Position numbers and translations under genes: made by a program
The notes under the pieces: generated by a model
The model's input: only the letters and a program-made list of their open reading frames with translations
Databases searched by the model: none
Told to the model about the DNA's origin: nothing
Origin: Patella vulgata
Taxonomy: Eukaryota; Mollusca; Gastropoda; Patellidae
Assembly (NCBI RefSeq): GCF_932274485.2
Contig: NC_065881.2
Location: 82,958,702-83,022,701, forward strand
Length of the DNA stretch: 64,000 nt
Direction of reading: 5' to 3'
Shown here: piece by piece, positions 10,803-21,495 of the stretch
Layout of the letters: each line of letters starts with the position of its first letter
How positions within the stretch are numbered: position 1 is the stretch's first letter

Positions 10803-11528
10803 AGGACAATATTGGTGCCAGTCATTATCACATATGTGATAGAGCTGGTTAAACACATTCCTAATATAATTTTAACACAGAGATCATTGCTACGATAGCT
10901 GAGTAATACAGGTTTCCTGAGTCGGAAGTGACGAACGCCAAAGGAAAACACGAGTCATCTCTCTATATAACTGACTGATGTGACGAGTGATAACGGATAT
11001 ACGGCCGAATTTCTGCTCACTAATAATTCCTTCGAAGACCAAAAGTTGATATATGGGACTGTAAGAGGATACCTGACAATTCAGTAAAGTAATTGAATGT
11101 CATTAGATAAGAGAACACGAGAAAAATAGAAATAGTCCGTACATTCCCTTGGTTATATTCATTCTATATCTTATAAAAACATGGTAATGCACGGACTTTT
11201 TCTGTTTTTCTTTCGTGTTCACTTATCTAGTGGCAGTCAGTTCTTTTTATGAATTGTCAGATATCCTCTCACAATCTCATACAACAACTTTTGGTCTTCG
11301 AATGAATTATTAGTGAGCAGATATTCGCCCGTATATCCGTTATCACTCGTCACATCAGTCAGTTATATAGAGAGATGACTCGTGTTTTCCTTTGGCGTTC
11401 GTCACTTCCGATTCTGGAAAACTGGATTACTCAGCTATCGTAGCAATGATCTCTGTGTTATAATTATATTTGGTATGTGTTTAACCAGCTCTATCACATG
11501 TGATAATGACTGGCACCAATATTGTCCT
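10803..11528. mobile_element. MITE-B foldback element, 726 bp
   Basis: Two arms of about 350 bp (10803 to about 11150, and about 11184-11528) are inverted copies of each other with roughly 90% identity by eye, leaving a short spacer. Termini read AGGACAATATTGGTGCC and its inverse, with TTAA at 10799-10802 and 11529-11532. There is no transposase. The near-palindrome would fold into a long hairpin as RNA or single-stranded DNA. Confidence 0.88.
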
Positions 11529-11728
11529 TTAAAACAAAAACTCCTTTTTGAACGTAGGAGGGGATGTTCCTTATCTTAAAAGCTTCCGTAATAAAAGAAA
11601 AGAGTTGAATTTATTTAATATGCCGCGCGCGAACAACTGATGGAGTACATTAAATTGACAGAATAACAGTGTTGATTAAAATGGTGGTTTATTTTATAAC
11701 TGCGAGGGGGTGGGGGTCTAGTGCTTTA

Positions 11729-11783
11729 CGAAATGACCTAGATTTTGTGTCGAGTGGGCGTTAAACCCCATTTCTCTCTCTGA
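11729..11783 (+). mobile_element. SINE-1 tail fragment
   Basis: GAAATGACCTAG to CCCCATTTCTCTCTCTG only. The next base repeats the preceding GATTAAAATGG phrase (11676 and 11782), hinting at a duplication around it. Confidence 0.7.
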
Positions 11784-12117
11784 TTAAAATGGCGGTTTAT
11801 CTTATGTTTGTGCCACTAACCATCGTTTGCACTTTGCGCAGACAATTTTCACTGCTTATTGCGCGCTACTGTGTCCTCAAAGTGGTTATTTAACATTTGA
11901 TTCAGATAACAAAAACAAAAATATCAACGGATATAATCTTCCGCCTTGGAAGTTGCTGGTTCAATGTCTAGAAGGTTTGGCGGGATTCTTTAACAGGGAT
12001 ATGCCACTTATAGTTGTTCGGGTGGGTAAACCCCCCCAGACATTATTAAATATTCTACAGTATACCCGTTGTTCATTAGCACAGTTGATACGCATGATCG
12101 TTGTATAATATCTTTTC

Positions 12118-12480
12118 TAGCAACATATGATTGAACATGTTACCTAGCAACATATGATTGAACATGTTACCTAGCGACATATGACTGAACATGTTACCTA
12201 GCAACATATGATTGAACATGTTACCTAGCAACATATGATTGAACATGTTACCTAGCAACATATGATTGAACATGTTACCTAGCGACATATGACTGAACAT
12301 GTTACCTAGCAACATAAGATTGAATATGTAACCTAGCGACATATAACTGAACATGTTACCTAGCAAAATGTGAATGAATATGTAACCTAGAGAAATGTGA
12401 TTGGACATGTTACTTAGCAACATATGATTGAATATGTTACCTAGCAACAAGTAATTGAATTTGCTACCTAGTCACCTGCG
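12118..12480. repeat. 27-bp minisatellite, about 13 units
   Basis: Unit CCTAGCAACATATGATTGAACATGTTA, with the variants CCTAGCGACATATGACTG and a few decayed units. Because 27 is divisible by three, the minus strand stays open as a 9-residue protein repeat (MLLGNMFNH), which is fortuitous. Confidence 0.93.
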
Positions 12481-12592
12481 ATTGAATATGTAACATGAAA
12501 TTGAATTTGTTACCTAGTAACATGAGATGGAATATGGAACCTAGTCGCGGGATTGAATCTGTAACCTAACAACATGAGATTGAAACAGTCAC
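12481..12592. repeat. Decayed end of the 27-bp minisatellite
   Basis: Shortened, diverged units of 20-26 bp such as ACCTAGTAACATGAGATGG and ACCTAACAACATGAGATTG. Confidence 0.75.
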
Positions 12593-12598
12593 ATGTGA

Positions 12599-12652
12599 TT
12601 GGATTCCAACTGCCAAAGGTTCTTTGACGTTCACGCCTATGTGTATGTAGCA
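12599..12652 (-). mobile_element. SINE-2 fragment, old
   Basis: TTGGATTCCAACTGCCAAAGG to CACGCCTATGTGTATG, directly after the 27-bp minisatellite. Confidence 0.55.
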
Positions 12653-13168
12653 GGGTTTCTATTCAAGAAAACACCAGGTCGTAGGTTCAATATTTTATTG
12701 CGGAATGGTTCAATAAATATACAGATAAAAACTCTGAAAAACATAAACAACTGTATAAATATCAAGAATAATAATAATATACACTATATACATATATTTA
12801 AAGTTCTGGCGGGAAGACATTAATTGAATATTTACAATGAGTTCTTAACTACTACAATTACATACAAATACAAATACATAGACATACCCTATAAAATAGG
12901 AGTTTATAAAAAGGCTGATTATTTTAATATGGGTACCATACAAACACAGTAATAGAAGACTGAAATTAACGATATGAATGGATTAAGCTAAGTATAATAT
13001 TCTAGAAATGCACAAATATAATTCTAGAAATACTTATACAAATATGCTAGTAACTTAATTATTTCATATATAAAATATATTCTAATTATATTAAATAGAT
13101 AGATATAAAAGTCAAGTCAAATAAATATAAAAATTACCAAGTGATATAATGCGCTCCTTGTGCCAAGG
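12653..13168. other. No gene seen
   Basis: Very AT-rich with repeated ATATAAA and AATACAAATA wording. Nothing else is recognisable. Confidence 0.6.
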
Positions 13169-13469
13169 TTAAAGATACATTATGTAAGATTTAGATAAAG
13201 AGATAGTCATTCTTGCTATAATAGTTCGAAAATAGATAATGTAAAATGAATAATTTAAAAATTTTATTCAAATTACTCTATTGCGAGCGAAGATATTAGC
13301 TTTTGAATGTTTGACAAGACGTGTGCAATAATTTCAACCACCGTACTGGTTGTTCGAAGCTAAGCCTCTCTCCTCCATTTTTAGCTTAAATCAAAATATG
13401 GCCGAACTGTTCTAATCTATTTAATATCGGAGAAATCCGGTGCCACCGAGAGTTGATTATGGCCTGGAT

Positions 13470-14787
13470 GACCTGGCGCCTGGTACGTTCGGGCATTTTT
13501 TTATGCGCGAACTCTTAGTTTTTTTTTACTGGCATGCGCACAGGTACTATTTCTTTTTCTTTTAACAAGTACCCAAATCGGGGATTTCGTGCGGAGGTAG
13601 TTCGGAGGTAAACAGTCTGTGAAGTACAACACTTGCCACTGTACCTGTATATCGCTAATTATAAACCGAATGTGTGAAGACAGTTCATACATATCACTCA
13701 AAAATTTTTCAGTACAAACTCAGTTGATTCACGCTCGATTTGCTACTAAACAAACCCATCGGTTTATTTTCTCAACAGTGTGACCCGAAGTGACCGCGGA
13801 TTTATTGACCTTGTATGAACTTATCCATAGCTATATCCTTACACCGAGAGAAATTATCTAGTCTCGGTGAAAAGAACCATGGTCATCTGGTAGAAAATTA
13901 CTTTTGTATTTTTTGGAACGGAAAACAGTGTTTTTAGAAGCAAACTAACCTGCCGCACATGAGGAAGTCATTATACTAATAATAAAAGGCGAGACCTCTT
14001 TTTGCGGCGCAGGCTTATCACTGAGTAGTAAACCGTCCACAAACAATAATATAGGAAGCCTAGTGACGAGTGTAGTAAGTGGGCTATAGACTATAGGTTT
14101 GAGTCGAGATTACTCGCTTTCAGTTTACTCTGTTTTTGCGATAACCAATTATGTGAGAAATACCATACTGACATTCGGTTTTTAAAAGTTGTACGCGAAC
14201 TAAATGCGTTTGTTAGATACTGACAGAGCAGCCACGAGTCGAACAATCGCCGCCCGAGCTGTCTTCGTCAGCTAGTTTCACAATATCGTGCAATAGGTGT
14301 ATAAATGTGATTTTTAGCATTTAACCAAACAATGCCAAAATAGTGTTTTCACTGCTTACAGAAAACTGAAATTTAAAAAAAAAATTTTTTATGAGGGTGA
14401 CCCTCCCACACACTCCCTATCGAGCTGCCGCTCGGTCTGCACAGCCTCATGCCTGGCACATACTGTCAACATTGTATATTTTTCCGTTTCCGCCCTTCCC
14501 CCCCCCCCTACAATATATATTTCACGGCTACGTTGCGACGGTACCAGCATACCCAGTTGTTGACACCCATTACATCACTCCTATCTAACAAATCATAAAG
14601 CTGTGGTGTTACGGTGGCGGCATAGTATTTCACCGTAACACCACAGCCACTCTAACCATTCATAATACATCTAACTATCCCTTTACAGCACTTCACTCCC
14701 TACACATTTCCCCTCGTCCTACTTTCCCAAACGTCAACAACACATCTCATACATCCAGTTCGCTGATTAACCCTTGTACCACGTCTA
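13470..14787. mobile_element. Unrecognised 1.3-kb element, copy 1
   Basis: 1318 bp starting GACCTGGCGCCTGGTACG and ending CTTGTACCACGTCTA. It is flanked by CTGGAT at 13464-13469 and 14788-14793. It has no long open frame; a 66-codon frame on the minus strand is kept in both copies but that only reflects their near identity. Visible structure: TGGTAC near the start facing GTACCA near the end; a CACCGAGA/TCTCGGTG hairpin near 13841-13871; a GAGGGTGACCCTC palindrome near 14393; a C-run at about 14501; and a strong 17-bp hairpin at 14600-14647. I cannot place it in a known class. Options are a non-autonomous transposon with 6-bp duplications or a retroelement terminal repeat. Confidence 0.75.
14600..14647. 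repeat. 17-bp-stem hairpin in the 1.3-kb element, copy 1
   Basis: GCTGTGGTGTTACGGTG (14600-14616) pairs perfectly with CACCGTAACACCACAGC (14631-14647) around a 14-nt loop. It lies about 140 bp from the element's 3' end. Confidence 0.9.
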
Positions 14788-14793
14788 CTGGAT

Positions 14794-16110
14794 GACCTGG
14801 CGTCTGGTACGTTCGGGCATTTTTATGCGCGAACTCTTAGGTTTTTTTTACTGGCATGCGCACAGGTACTATTTCTTTTTCTTTTAACAAGTACCCAAAT
14901 CGGGGATTTCGTGCGGAGGTAGTTCGGAGGTAAACAGTCTGTGAAGTACAACACTTGCCACTGTACCTGTGTATCGCTAATTATAAACCGAATATGTGAA
15001 GACAGTTCATACATATCACTCAAAAATTTTTCAGTACAAACTCAGTTGATTCACGCTCGATTTGCTACTAAACAAACCCATCGGTTTATTTTCTCAACAG
15101 TGTGACCCGAAGTGACCGCGGATTTATTGACCTTGTATGAACTTATCCATAGCTATATTCTTACACCGAGAGAAATTATCTAGTCTCGGTGAAAAGAACC
15201 ATGGTCATCTGGTAGAAAATTACTTTTGTATTTTTTGGAACGGAAAACAGTGTTTTTAGAAGCAAACTAACCTGCCGCACATGAGGAAGTCATTATACTA
15301 ATAATAAAAGGCGAGACCTCTTTTTGCGGCGCAGGCTTATCACTGAGTAGTAAACCGTCCACAAACAATAATATAGGAAGCCTAGTGACGAGTGTAGTAA
15401 GTAGGCTATAGACTATAGGTTTGAGTCGAGATTACTCGCTTTCAGTTTACTCTGTTTTTGCGATAACCAATTATGTGAGAAATACCATACTGACATTTGG
15501 TATTTAAAAGTTGTACGCGAACTAAATGCGTTTGTTAGATACTGACAGAGCAGCCCCGAGTCGAACAATCGCCGCCCGAGCTGTCTTCGTCAGTTAGTTT
15601 CACAATATCGTGCAATAGGTGTATTAATGTGATTTTTAGGTTTAACCCCGCAAACAATGCCAAAATAGTGTTTTCACTGCTTACAGAAAACTGAAATTTA
15701 AAAAAAAATTTTTTTATGAGGGTGACCCTCCCACACACTCCCTATCGAGCTGCCGCTCGGTCTACGCAGCCTCATGCCTGGCACATACTGTCAACATTGT
15801 ATATTTTTCCGTTTCCGCCCTTCCCCCCCCCCCAAATATATATTTCACGGCTACGTTGCGACGGTACCAGCATACCCAGTTGTTGACACCCATTACATTA
15901 CTCCTGTCTAACAAATCATAAAGCTGTGGTGTTACGGTGGCGGCATAGTATTTCACCGTAACACCACAGCCACTCTAACCATTCATAATACATCTAACTA
16001 TCCCTTTACAGCACTTCACTCCCTACACATTTCCCCTCGTCCTACTTTCCCAAACGTCAACAACACATCTCATACATCCAGTTCGCTGATTAACCCTTGT
16101 ACCACGTCTA
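14794..16110. mobile_element. Unrecognised 1.3-kb element, copy 2
   Basis: Head-to-tail copy of 13470-14787, about 98-99% identical by eye with a few substitutions and short homopolymer changes. CTGGAT stands at both ends (14788-14793 and 16111-16116). Sharing one CTGGAT between the two copies is what tandem amplification, or insertion into the edge of an existing copy, would give. Confidence 0.75.
15923..15970. repeat. 17-bp-stem hairpin in the 1.3-kb element, copy 2
   Basis: Same hairpin and loop as in copy 1, with arms at 15923-15939 and 15954-15970 and no change in either arm. Confidence 0.9.
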
Positions 16111-16422
16111 CTGGATAAGTTAATTAATGTCTAATTAATAATTTAGAAAACATTTCAGGCCTAAAGAAAGACCTGCAATAGACAGATTTAGCTCTTGCAT
16201 AATGTATGTTTAAGTTGCAAGTGAGATATGAAAGAGAAGCTGAGATGTGATTAGTTTAGTGAGTTAAAAGTGAGCAGAGATTAGAATTGTTATTATAAAG
16301 ACATGACCAGCTTAGAGATGTACTATTAAAGGGACAATACAACGAACACCAAATATACCATAAATAACCAATATATTAAAGGGACAATAATACAACCAAT
16401 ACTCAAGATGCAATAATACAAA

Positions 16423-16795
16423 GAAAATGAAATGAAATGGGATTTAACGTCCCACTGTTCTGCTCCTAAAACTGAGCTATTTAAGGCGGGCATACGCCAT
16501 ACAGTGCGCTATGAGGGAAATTTTGCCCGGGCAGCGGCGCTACGGTCTACTCTTATATCGAGTTCCAACAAGGGATCTTTTACGTTGCACGCCAATGTGT
16601 ACACGGGACCTCGGTTTTTCGTCCCATCCGAATGACTATACAGCTGTCCTTGTCAGGCCCTCCGTTCTGCATCCCTGACAAGGGAAAACCACTAAGGAAA
16701 ATCTGGATGAACTTTCTCGGCCAATACAGGGATCGAACACCCGACGTCTAGGCTAGCGAGCCAGCGTCTTACCCACTTAGCCACCGTGATCTCCA
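16423..16795 (-). mobile_element. SINE-2 copy, full length, with duplication
   Basis: Flanked by a 12-bp duplication CAATAATACAAA (16411-16422 and 16796-16807). It runs from AAATG repeats to the head CTTAGCCACCGTGATC. Confidence 0.9.
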
Positions 16796-16830
16796 CAATA
16801 ATACAAATATACAACAAATACACACTACCA

Positions 16831-16872
16831 CATGTACACGGGACCTCAGTTTTTTTGTCCCATTCGAACGAA
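16831..16872 (-). mobile_element. SINE-2 fragment
   Basis: ATGTACACGGGACCTCAG and TTTTGTCCCATTCGAACGA only. Confidence 0.6.
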
Positions 16873-17185
16873 AATAAGGTATCCCTAGAAATGTTATTAA
16901 ACCATCAGTTAAGCTAAGTACGTGAATGCCCTAGGCCCTGTATCATCCACAAATGAACTTGAACGCTCACACGGCTTATATTGTATCACCGAGATGCACT
17001 GGTGATGGGATATAAAATTAATTTTATCAATGCTAGAAGAGTCAACAACAAACTGATAGCTTCAGTGTAAGTGTGGCCTGTAGCGGAGTTTATTAATAAC
17101 AGTCATTAAATACATGTGCACAGATACGGTTAACTACACACCTCACTCCACGTCTTTATCGGGAACATCACATCCTTAAAGAGAA

Positions 17186-17411
17186 GGGGTGGATGGCGCC
17201 TGGTATCATAATGTCTGTCATTGAGTCAACTGGTGTGGTTTCGATTTCCCGTTTGTACATGACAAGGTGTAGGGTTGCCTGTCCAGCCTCGTGGGTTTTC
17301 TCCGGGTCTTCCGGTTTATTTCCACTGCTAAAGCGAATTACTGAAATAAAATTGAACCATATGTTAGTCCCGAAATGACATAGTTTGTGTCGAGTGGGCG
17401 TTTAACTCTCT
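17186..17411 (+). mobile_element. SINE-1 copy with small deletions
   Basis: The head is reduced to GGATGGCGCCTGGTATCATA. Box B reads GGTTTCGATTTCCC. About 14 bp of the ACCCCTACGCGCA stretch is missing, and it ends CGTTTAACTCTCTC. Confidence 0.82.
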
Positions 17412-17753
17412 CGTCGTATTGAAAAGATCGCCTCACAAAACTGTTGAATGGATCCTTAAGACAGAACTTGACGTTTGTTTTGTGGTAAAAAATCTCACGA
17501 GTCTCCTCGTTAAGCTAATAATACACGTATATCGCTTCCAGCCAAACTGTTGCTTCGCCGAAGTCACCTCGCTTGGTAATTAGATTAAATATCGGAACAC
17601 GGGGCAGATTCCACCACGATAAGAGGATGCGATTATTTTAATTGGATTTCTCAGGAAAAATAATCCGGCGATTGAAGGGATCATGACACTAGCTCCTGTA
17701 AGATGTAATTAAATCCTTAGTGCGCCATTTGTCGGATAATGTGAAATGATTTA
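17412..17753. other. No gene seen
   Basis: Unique-looking sequence between SINE clusters. Confidence 0.6.
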
Positions 17754-17820
17754 CCACGGAAAATCCCGATGAACTTTCTCGGTCAACGAAGGGGTCGAAC
17801 CTTCGGGTTGGCAAACTACC
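17754..17820 (-). mobile_element. SINE-2 head fragment
   Basis: CGGAAAATCCCGATGAACTT to GGGTCGAACC and a decayed box A. It was the site next to which the 17838-18203 copy inserted. Confidence 0.65.
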
Positions 17821-17837
17821 TTCCTACTTACTGGGGG

Positions 17838-18203
17838 ATCACGTGGCTAAGTGGGTAAGACGCTAGCTCGCTAGCCTGGAGGTCGGGTGTTCGATCCCTG
17901 CATTGGCCGAGAAAGTTCATCCAGATTTTCCGGCGTGGTTCCCCCTTGTCAGTGATCCAGGACAGAGGGCCTGACAAGGACAGCTGTCTAGTCCTTCGGA
18001 TGAGACGAAAAACCGAGGTCCCGTGTATACATTGGAATGCACGTAAAAGATCCCGTGGCAGTTGGAATTCGATATAAGAGTAGGCGATGGTGCCGCTGCC
18101 CGGGCAAAATGTCCCTCATAGCACACTGTATGGCGTATGCCCGTCTTCATTAGCCCAGTATAGGAGCAGAACAGTAGGACGTTAAACCCCATTTCATTTC
18201 ATT
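17838..18203 (+). mobile_element. SINE-2 copy, full length (reference)
   Basis: 366 bp flanked by a perfect 17-bp duplication TTCCTACTTACTGGGGG (17821-17837 and 18204-18220). Box A TGGCTAAGTGGG lies at 17844-17855 and box B GTGTTCGATCCC at 17887-17898, with tRNA-like spacing. The body holds GTGCACGTAAAAGATCCC-type and TTGGAATTCGATATAAGAG landmarks. The 3' end is GGACGTTAAACCCCATTTC at 18177-18195, followed by ATTTC repeats. The central phrase resembles conserved SINE domains seen across animals, though I cannot say which one without a search. Confidence 0.92.
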
Positions 18204-18220
18204 TTCCTACTTACTGGGGG

Positions 18221-18347
18221 TGGTGGGTTGATGGCCGAATCTTTATCATAAAGTCTGTCATTGAGTCAACTGGCATGGTTTCGATTCCCCGGTTATACGT
18301 GACAATGAGTAGGGTCGCCTGTCCCTCCCTCTCTCTCCTACTCACTG
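18221..18347 (+). mobile_element. SINE-1 head and box B, truncated
   Basis: TGATGGCCGAATC is followed directly by the TATCATAAAGTC stretch, then GTTTCGATTCCCC and GTCGCCTGTCC, where a CT-rich tail follows and the core is missing. Confidence 0.78.
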
Positions 18348-18414
18348 AGCCACGGTGGCACCCGAAAAATATGAAATTTTATAATCTTCGCGGCTTAATT
18401 CACGCTGCCATGTA

Positions 18415-18701
18415 GAGAGAGATAAAGAGAGAAAGAAATGGGGTTTAACGTCCACTCGACACAAACTAGATCATTTCGGGACTAACATATGGTTTAATTT
18501 TATTTTAATAATTCGCTTGCGCGTAGGGGTCTTTAGCAGTGGGAGGAAACCGAAGGACCCGGAGAAAGCCCACGACGTTGGACAGGCGACCCTACTCCTT
18601 GCCACGTACAACCGGGGAATCGAAACCACGCCAGTTGACTCAATGACAGACTTTATGATACAGCGCGTATACGCTAACGATTCAGCCATCCACCCCCTTG
18701 A
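18415..18701 (-). mobile_element. SINE-1 copy, full length
   Basis: (GA)-rich tail at 18415-18436 through to ATTCAGCCATCCACCCCC. CATGTAG occurs on both sides (about 18411 and 18703), a probable 7-bp duplication. Confidence 0.87.
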
Positions 18702-18769
18702 CATGTAGTGAAATGAATTGTTCTAATTACGGAAAGAACATCAATCTATTCACACTATGTTATATCGAA

Positions 18770-18872
18770 CTTGTCACGTACAACCGGGGATTCGAAACCA
18801 CGCCAGTTGACTCAATGACAGGTCTGAAGATACAGCGCGCACATGCTAACCATTCGGCCATCCAACCCCCCA
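18770..18872 (-). mobile_element. SINE-1 head fragment
   Basis: From CTTGTCACGTACAACCGGGG through box B and box A to CCATCCAACCCCC; the 3' half is missing. Confidence 0.8.
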
Positions 18873-19059
18873 GAATGGAGAAGATGACGAATGTTGACAG
18901 ATTGTGTAAATACTGCACGGCATCGAATCATTGTTGGACTGATATCGTCGGAATCATACAGAGATTCAAATTGTAGTTAATTAATTAAATATCTTCCAGT
19001 ATTGTCTTTAGCTGAAGACACTATCCTATGGAATACATCTACTGAGCCACATTACATTT

Positions 19060-19144
19060 CGAGAATTGATTATGGTTGATAGGTTAATTAATGTCTAATT
19101 AATAATTTAAATAACATTTAAGGTCTAAGGAAAGGACGATCTGC
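19060..19144 (-). mobile_element. MITE-A fragment
   Basis: Contains GGTTAATTAATGTCTAATTAATAATTTAAATAACATTTAAGG and the CTGCAATAGGCAG landmark in the same orientation as the copy that follows. It looks like a partial duplication or a second insertion. Confidence 0.65.
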
Positions 19145-19402
19145 AATAGGCAGTGTAGCCTCAATTTTCATTGCACCCGATATTAAGATATGAAACAAAG
19201 TCTCGAATATCCATTTTGCGTTAAATCATCAACCGCAAATCGTATTTAAATCTATTGAAAATCTAGAGTATCCGATAGCATCGAGAGTTATGGTCTTGGT
19301 AAGTTAATTAATGTCTAATTAATAACTTAGATAACATTACAGGCCTAAAGAAAGAACGATATGCAATAGGCAGATTAATCTCTTGTATAATGTATGTCTA
19401 TA
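19145..19402 (-). mobile_element. MITE-A copy, truncated
   Basis: Reverse-orientation 5' two thirds of MITE-A, from the CCTCAATTTTCATTGC region to the GCATAATGTATG-type end near 19400. A TTAA is not preserved at that end. Confidence 0.7.
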
Positions 19403-19494
19403 ATGTTCATAATAACACAACTTTATGGATTAACTGCTTCTTGATTTATTACATCATTGATAAATCTATTACTTGGTAAAGATACCTTTAAGAG

Positions 19495-19545
19495 TATCGA
19501 AACGTCGCATGTAATAAACCAAGGAGTAAATCCATATAGTTGTGT
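19495..19545 (+). mobile_element. Penelope-like terminal fragment
   Basis: GAAACGTCG (19499-19507) followed by AAATCCATATAGTTGTGTT, parallel to the 5951 and 33086 copies. It stops where the LINE begins. Fossil. Confidence 0.4.
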
Positions 19546-20348
19546 TGAGCTTCTCTTTATTGGACCTGATCACAGACTTAAAACTTGCATTGTGAAATCT
19601 CTCAAAATAGGCAATTCAGATATTCCGATATCAAATGATGTGAAAAATCTTGGCGTGTTCTTAGATTCAAACCTCAGTTTTAACTCTCACATAAACAATA
19701 TCTGCAAAATTTGCCATTTTCATCTTCAAAGAATAGGATCAATCGTCATCTTATACCCGAAAGTGCAGCCGCTGCACTGGCTCGATCATTCGTGCTGTCC
19801 AGAATTGACTACTGCAATGCCGTACTTTCTGGAGTAACTGATGAACAAATTTCCAAGTTGCAAAGGATCCAAAATCGTGCTGCACGAATTTTGACTGAAG
19901 CCAGATATCAAAATCACACATCATTCCCTTCTTAAATAATCTTCACTGGCTCCGAGTGCGCGAGAGAATTAACTTTAAAATTTTAACTCTGACATACAAA
20001 ACGTTACATAAAACGGCACCAAGATATCTTCAGAATCTCTTGTCACACTACCAGCCAAAAAGGTCACTGAGATCCGAGAATAAATTATTGTTAGATGTAC
20101 CGATTTATAAGATAAGTAAATTGGGTTCAAGGACTTTTCAGTATAATGCATCAATTCTGTGGAATTCGCTACCACCTTCCATTCAAAAATGTGAAACATC
20201 GTCTATCTTCAAATCAAGTGTGAAAACCTGGCTGTTTAGTCACTATAATTAACCCACGTGAACACTTTCATGCGCCTAGAGCATCCCCAAGAGGGATGAA
20301 TTGTTGCGCAATATAAATTTCGTTATTATTTTTATTATTATTACTATT
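19540..20348 (+). mobile_element. 5'-truncated CR1/L2-like LINE, 3' end
   Basis: The last fifth of a non-LTR retrotransposon. Three frames carry consecutive parts of the reverse transcriptase C-terminal region: LLFIGPDHRLKT...KNLGVFLDSNLSF (from about 19545), SFVLSRIDYCNAVLSG...LQRIQNRAARIL (about 19785-19900), and LRVRERINFKILTLTYKTLH...ILWNSLPPSI...FKSSVKTWLF (to 20249). This order and wording are typical of CR1/L2/Rex-type elements. Frame changes near 19740 and 19920 show the copy is dead. A stop at 20250 is followed by a short 3' UTR with GCGCAATATAAATTTCG and a (TTA)n tail at about 20320-20348. The 5' truncation abuts a Penelope-like terminal motif (19499-19507). It cannot support its own movement and is not obviously the partner of the SINEs here, whose tails differ. 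Confidence 0.9.
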
Positions 20349-20552
20349 ATGAATATTATATCCATCCTATACGTTGATGAATTGTGCCGTATTTGTTTCT
20401 ATAATATACGTGCATCAGAGACATTCACCACTTCATCACAACTTTATATGTAAGTGTTTGTGTGAGTCCAAAGGGCAGACTCTTTGCATAATCAATACGG
20501 CACAGTATTAGCGCCTAAACTAATATTTTAGCAGCATCTGTTGTGTTTGGGA

Positions 20553-20911
20553 AATGAAATGAAATTAAACAAGAGTTTAACGTCCTACTGTTTTGCTCTG
20601 ATCTGGGCTAATGAAGACGGGCATACGCCATACAGTGTGCTACGAGGGAAATTTTGCCCGGACAGCGGCACTACGGCCAACTCTTACATCGAATTCCAAC
20701 TGCCAAGGGATCTTTTACGTGCACGCCGATGTATACACGGGTGTTCGGTTTGTCGTCTCATCCGAACGACTAGACAGCTGTCCTTGTCAGGCCCCCCGTC
20801 CTGCACCACTGACAAGGGGAAACGTTCTCGGCCCTTGCAGGAATCGAACACGCAACCTCCAGGCTAGCTAGTCAGCGTCTTACTCGCTTAGCCACTGTGG
20901 CTTCCACAACA
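20553..20911 (-). mobile_element. SINE-2 copy, full length
   Basis: AAATGAAATGAAATTAAAC tail to the head GCTTAGCCACTGTGGC, with a small deletion around GGGGAAACGTTCTCGG. No clean duplication is visible. Confidence 0.85.
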
Positions 20912-21098
20912 ACTGGAGTATAGATGCCTGTTATTATTGGAGTATATAGAAGATAAAAAAAGATTAGAATGAAATTACCGGAAAAAATGTGACAGATGAC
21001 TGTAGTTATATTATTAACCGTATTAAAGTGATGAAGCTATGACATAGTTGTACTGGATAATAATGGAATAATTAATAGTTATGGCAACCAATTACTGA

Positions 21099-21386
21099 AG
21101 TGAATCCCTACGTTGTGGTATATAGCATAATTCTTGATTCATTAAATGGCACAATTATTGATGACTCAGATTTATGGCACATAGCAAAATGTCAGGCATC
21201 GTTTTTTCAATACACAAACACATGTATAAATTATATTTGGCTCAGCGATGAAGTCCCTAAGTAGTGGTATATAATTCTTGATTCATTAAATGATTGATGA
21301 TTCGGATTTATGGCACATAACAAAATGTCGGGCATCGTTTTCTCAATACACAAACACATTTATAAATTATATTTGGCTCAGTGAGA
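21099..21386. repeat. Tandem duplication of about 145 bp
   Basis: GTGGTATATA ... ATTCTTGATTCATTAAATG ... GGCACATARCAAAATGTC ... AATTATATTTGGCTCAG occurs twice, the second copy with a deletion of about 12 bp after ATTAAATG. Confidence 0.85.
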
Positions 21387-21495
21387 AAGACGGTGCCTCG
21401 CAAGCTTGGAGGTCTGATCCTCTTACTCCCGTGATGCCAGACGGGGCCTAAAACAAGGACAGCTGTCTTATCGTTCAGATGTTACGAGAACGTGC
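21381..21495 (+). mobile_element. SINE-2 head fragment, old
   Basis: GCCTCGCAAGCTTGGAGG, a decayed box B, then AACAAGGACAGCTGTCTTAT. It supplies the start of a 166-codon frame that I do not accept as a gene. Confidence 0.55.

Larger units (their letters stand above)
13173..16209 (-). mobile_element. MITE-A copy split by a 2.65-kb tandem insertion
   Basis: The reverse-orientation MITE-A runs 13173-13469, is interrupted, and resumes 16111-16209, between TTAA at 13169-13172 and 16210-16213. The join falls in the stretch GATTATGGCCTGGATAAGTT, where other MITE-A copies are continuous, so the interruption is a later insertion. Confidence 0.88.

Noticed and set aside
12076-12450. 124-codon frame with a 9-residue protein repeat
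   Set aside because: It is the 27-bp minisatellite read in frame, with no flanking gene structure.
12118-12592. CRISPR-like array
   Set aside because: Units are contiguous without spacers, and the window is eukaryotic.
14823-15023. 66-codon minus-strand frame conserved in both 1.3-kb copies
   Set aside because: The copies are nearly identical overall, so conservation of the frame is not informative.
13470-16110. Helitron origin for the tandem 1.3-kb units
   Set aside because: Tandem copies and a hairpin fit, but the ends lack the 5' TC and 3' CTRR plus T context and a CTGGAT duplication is present.
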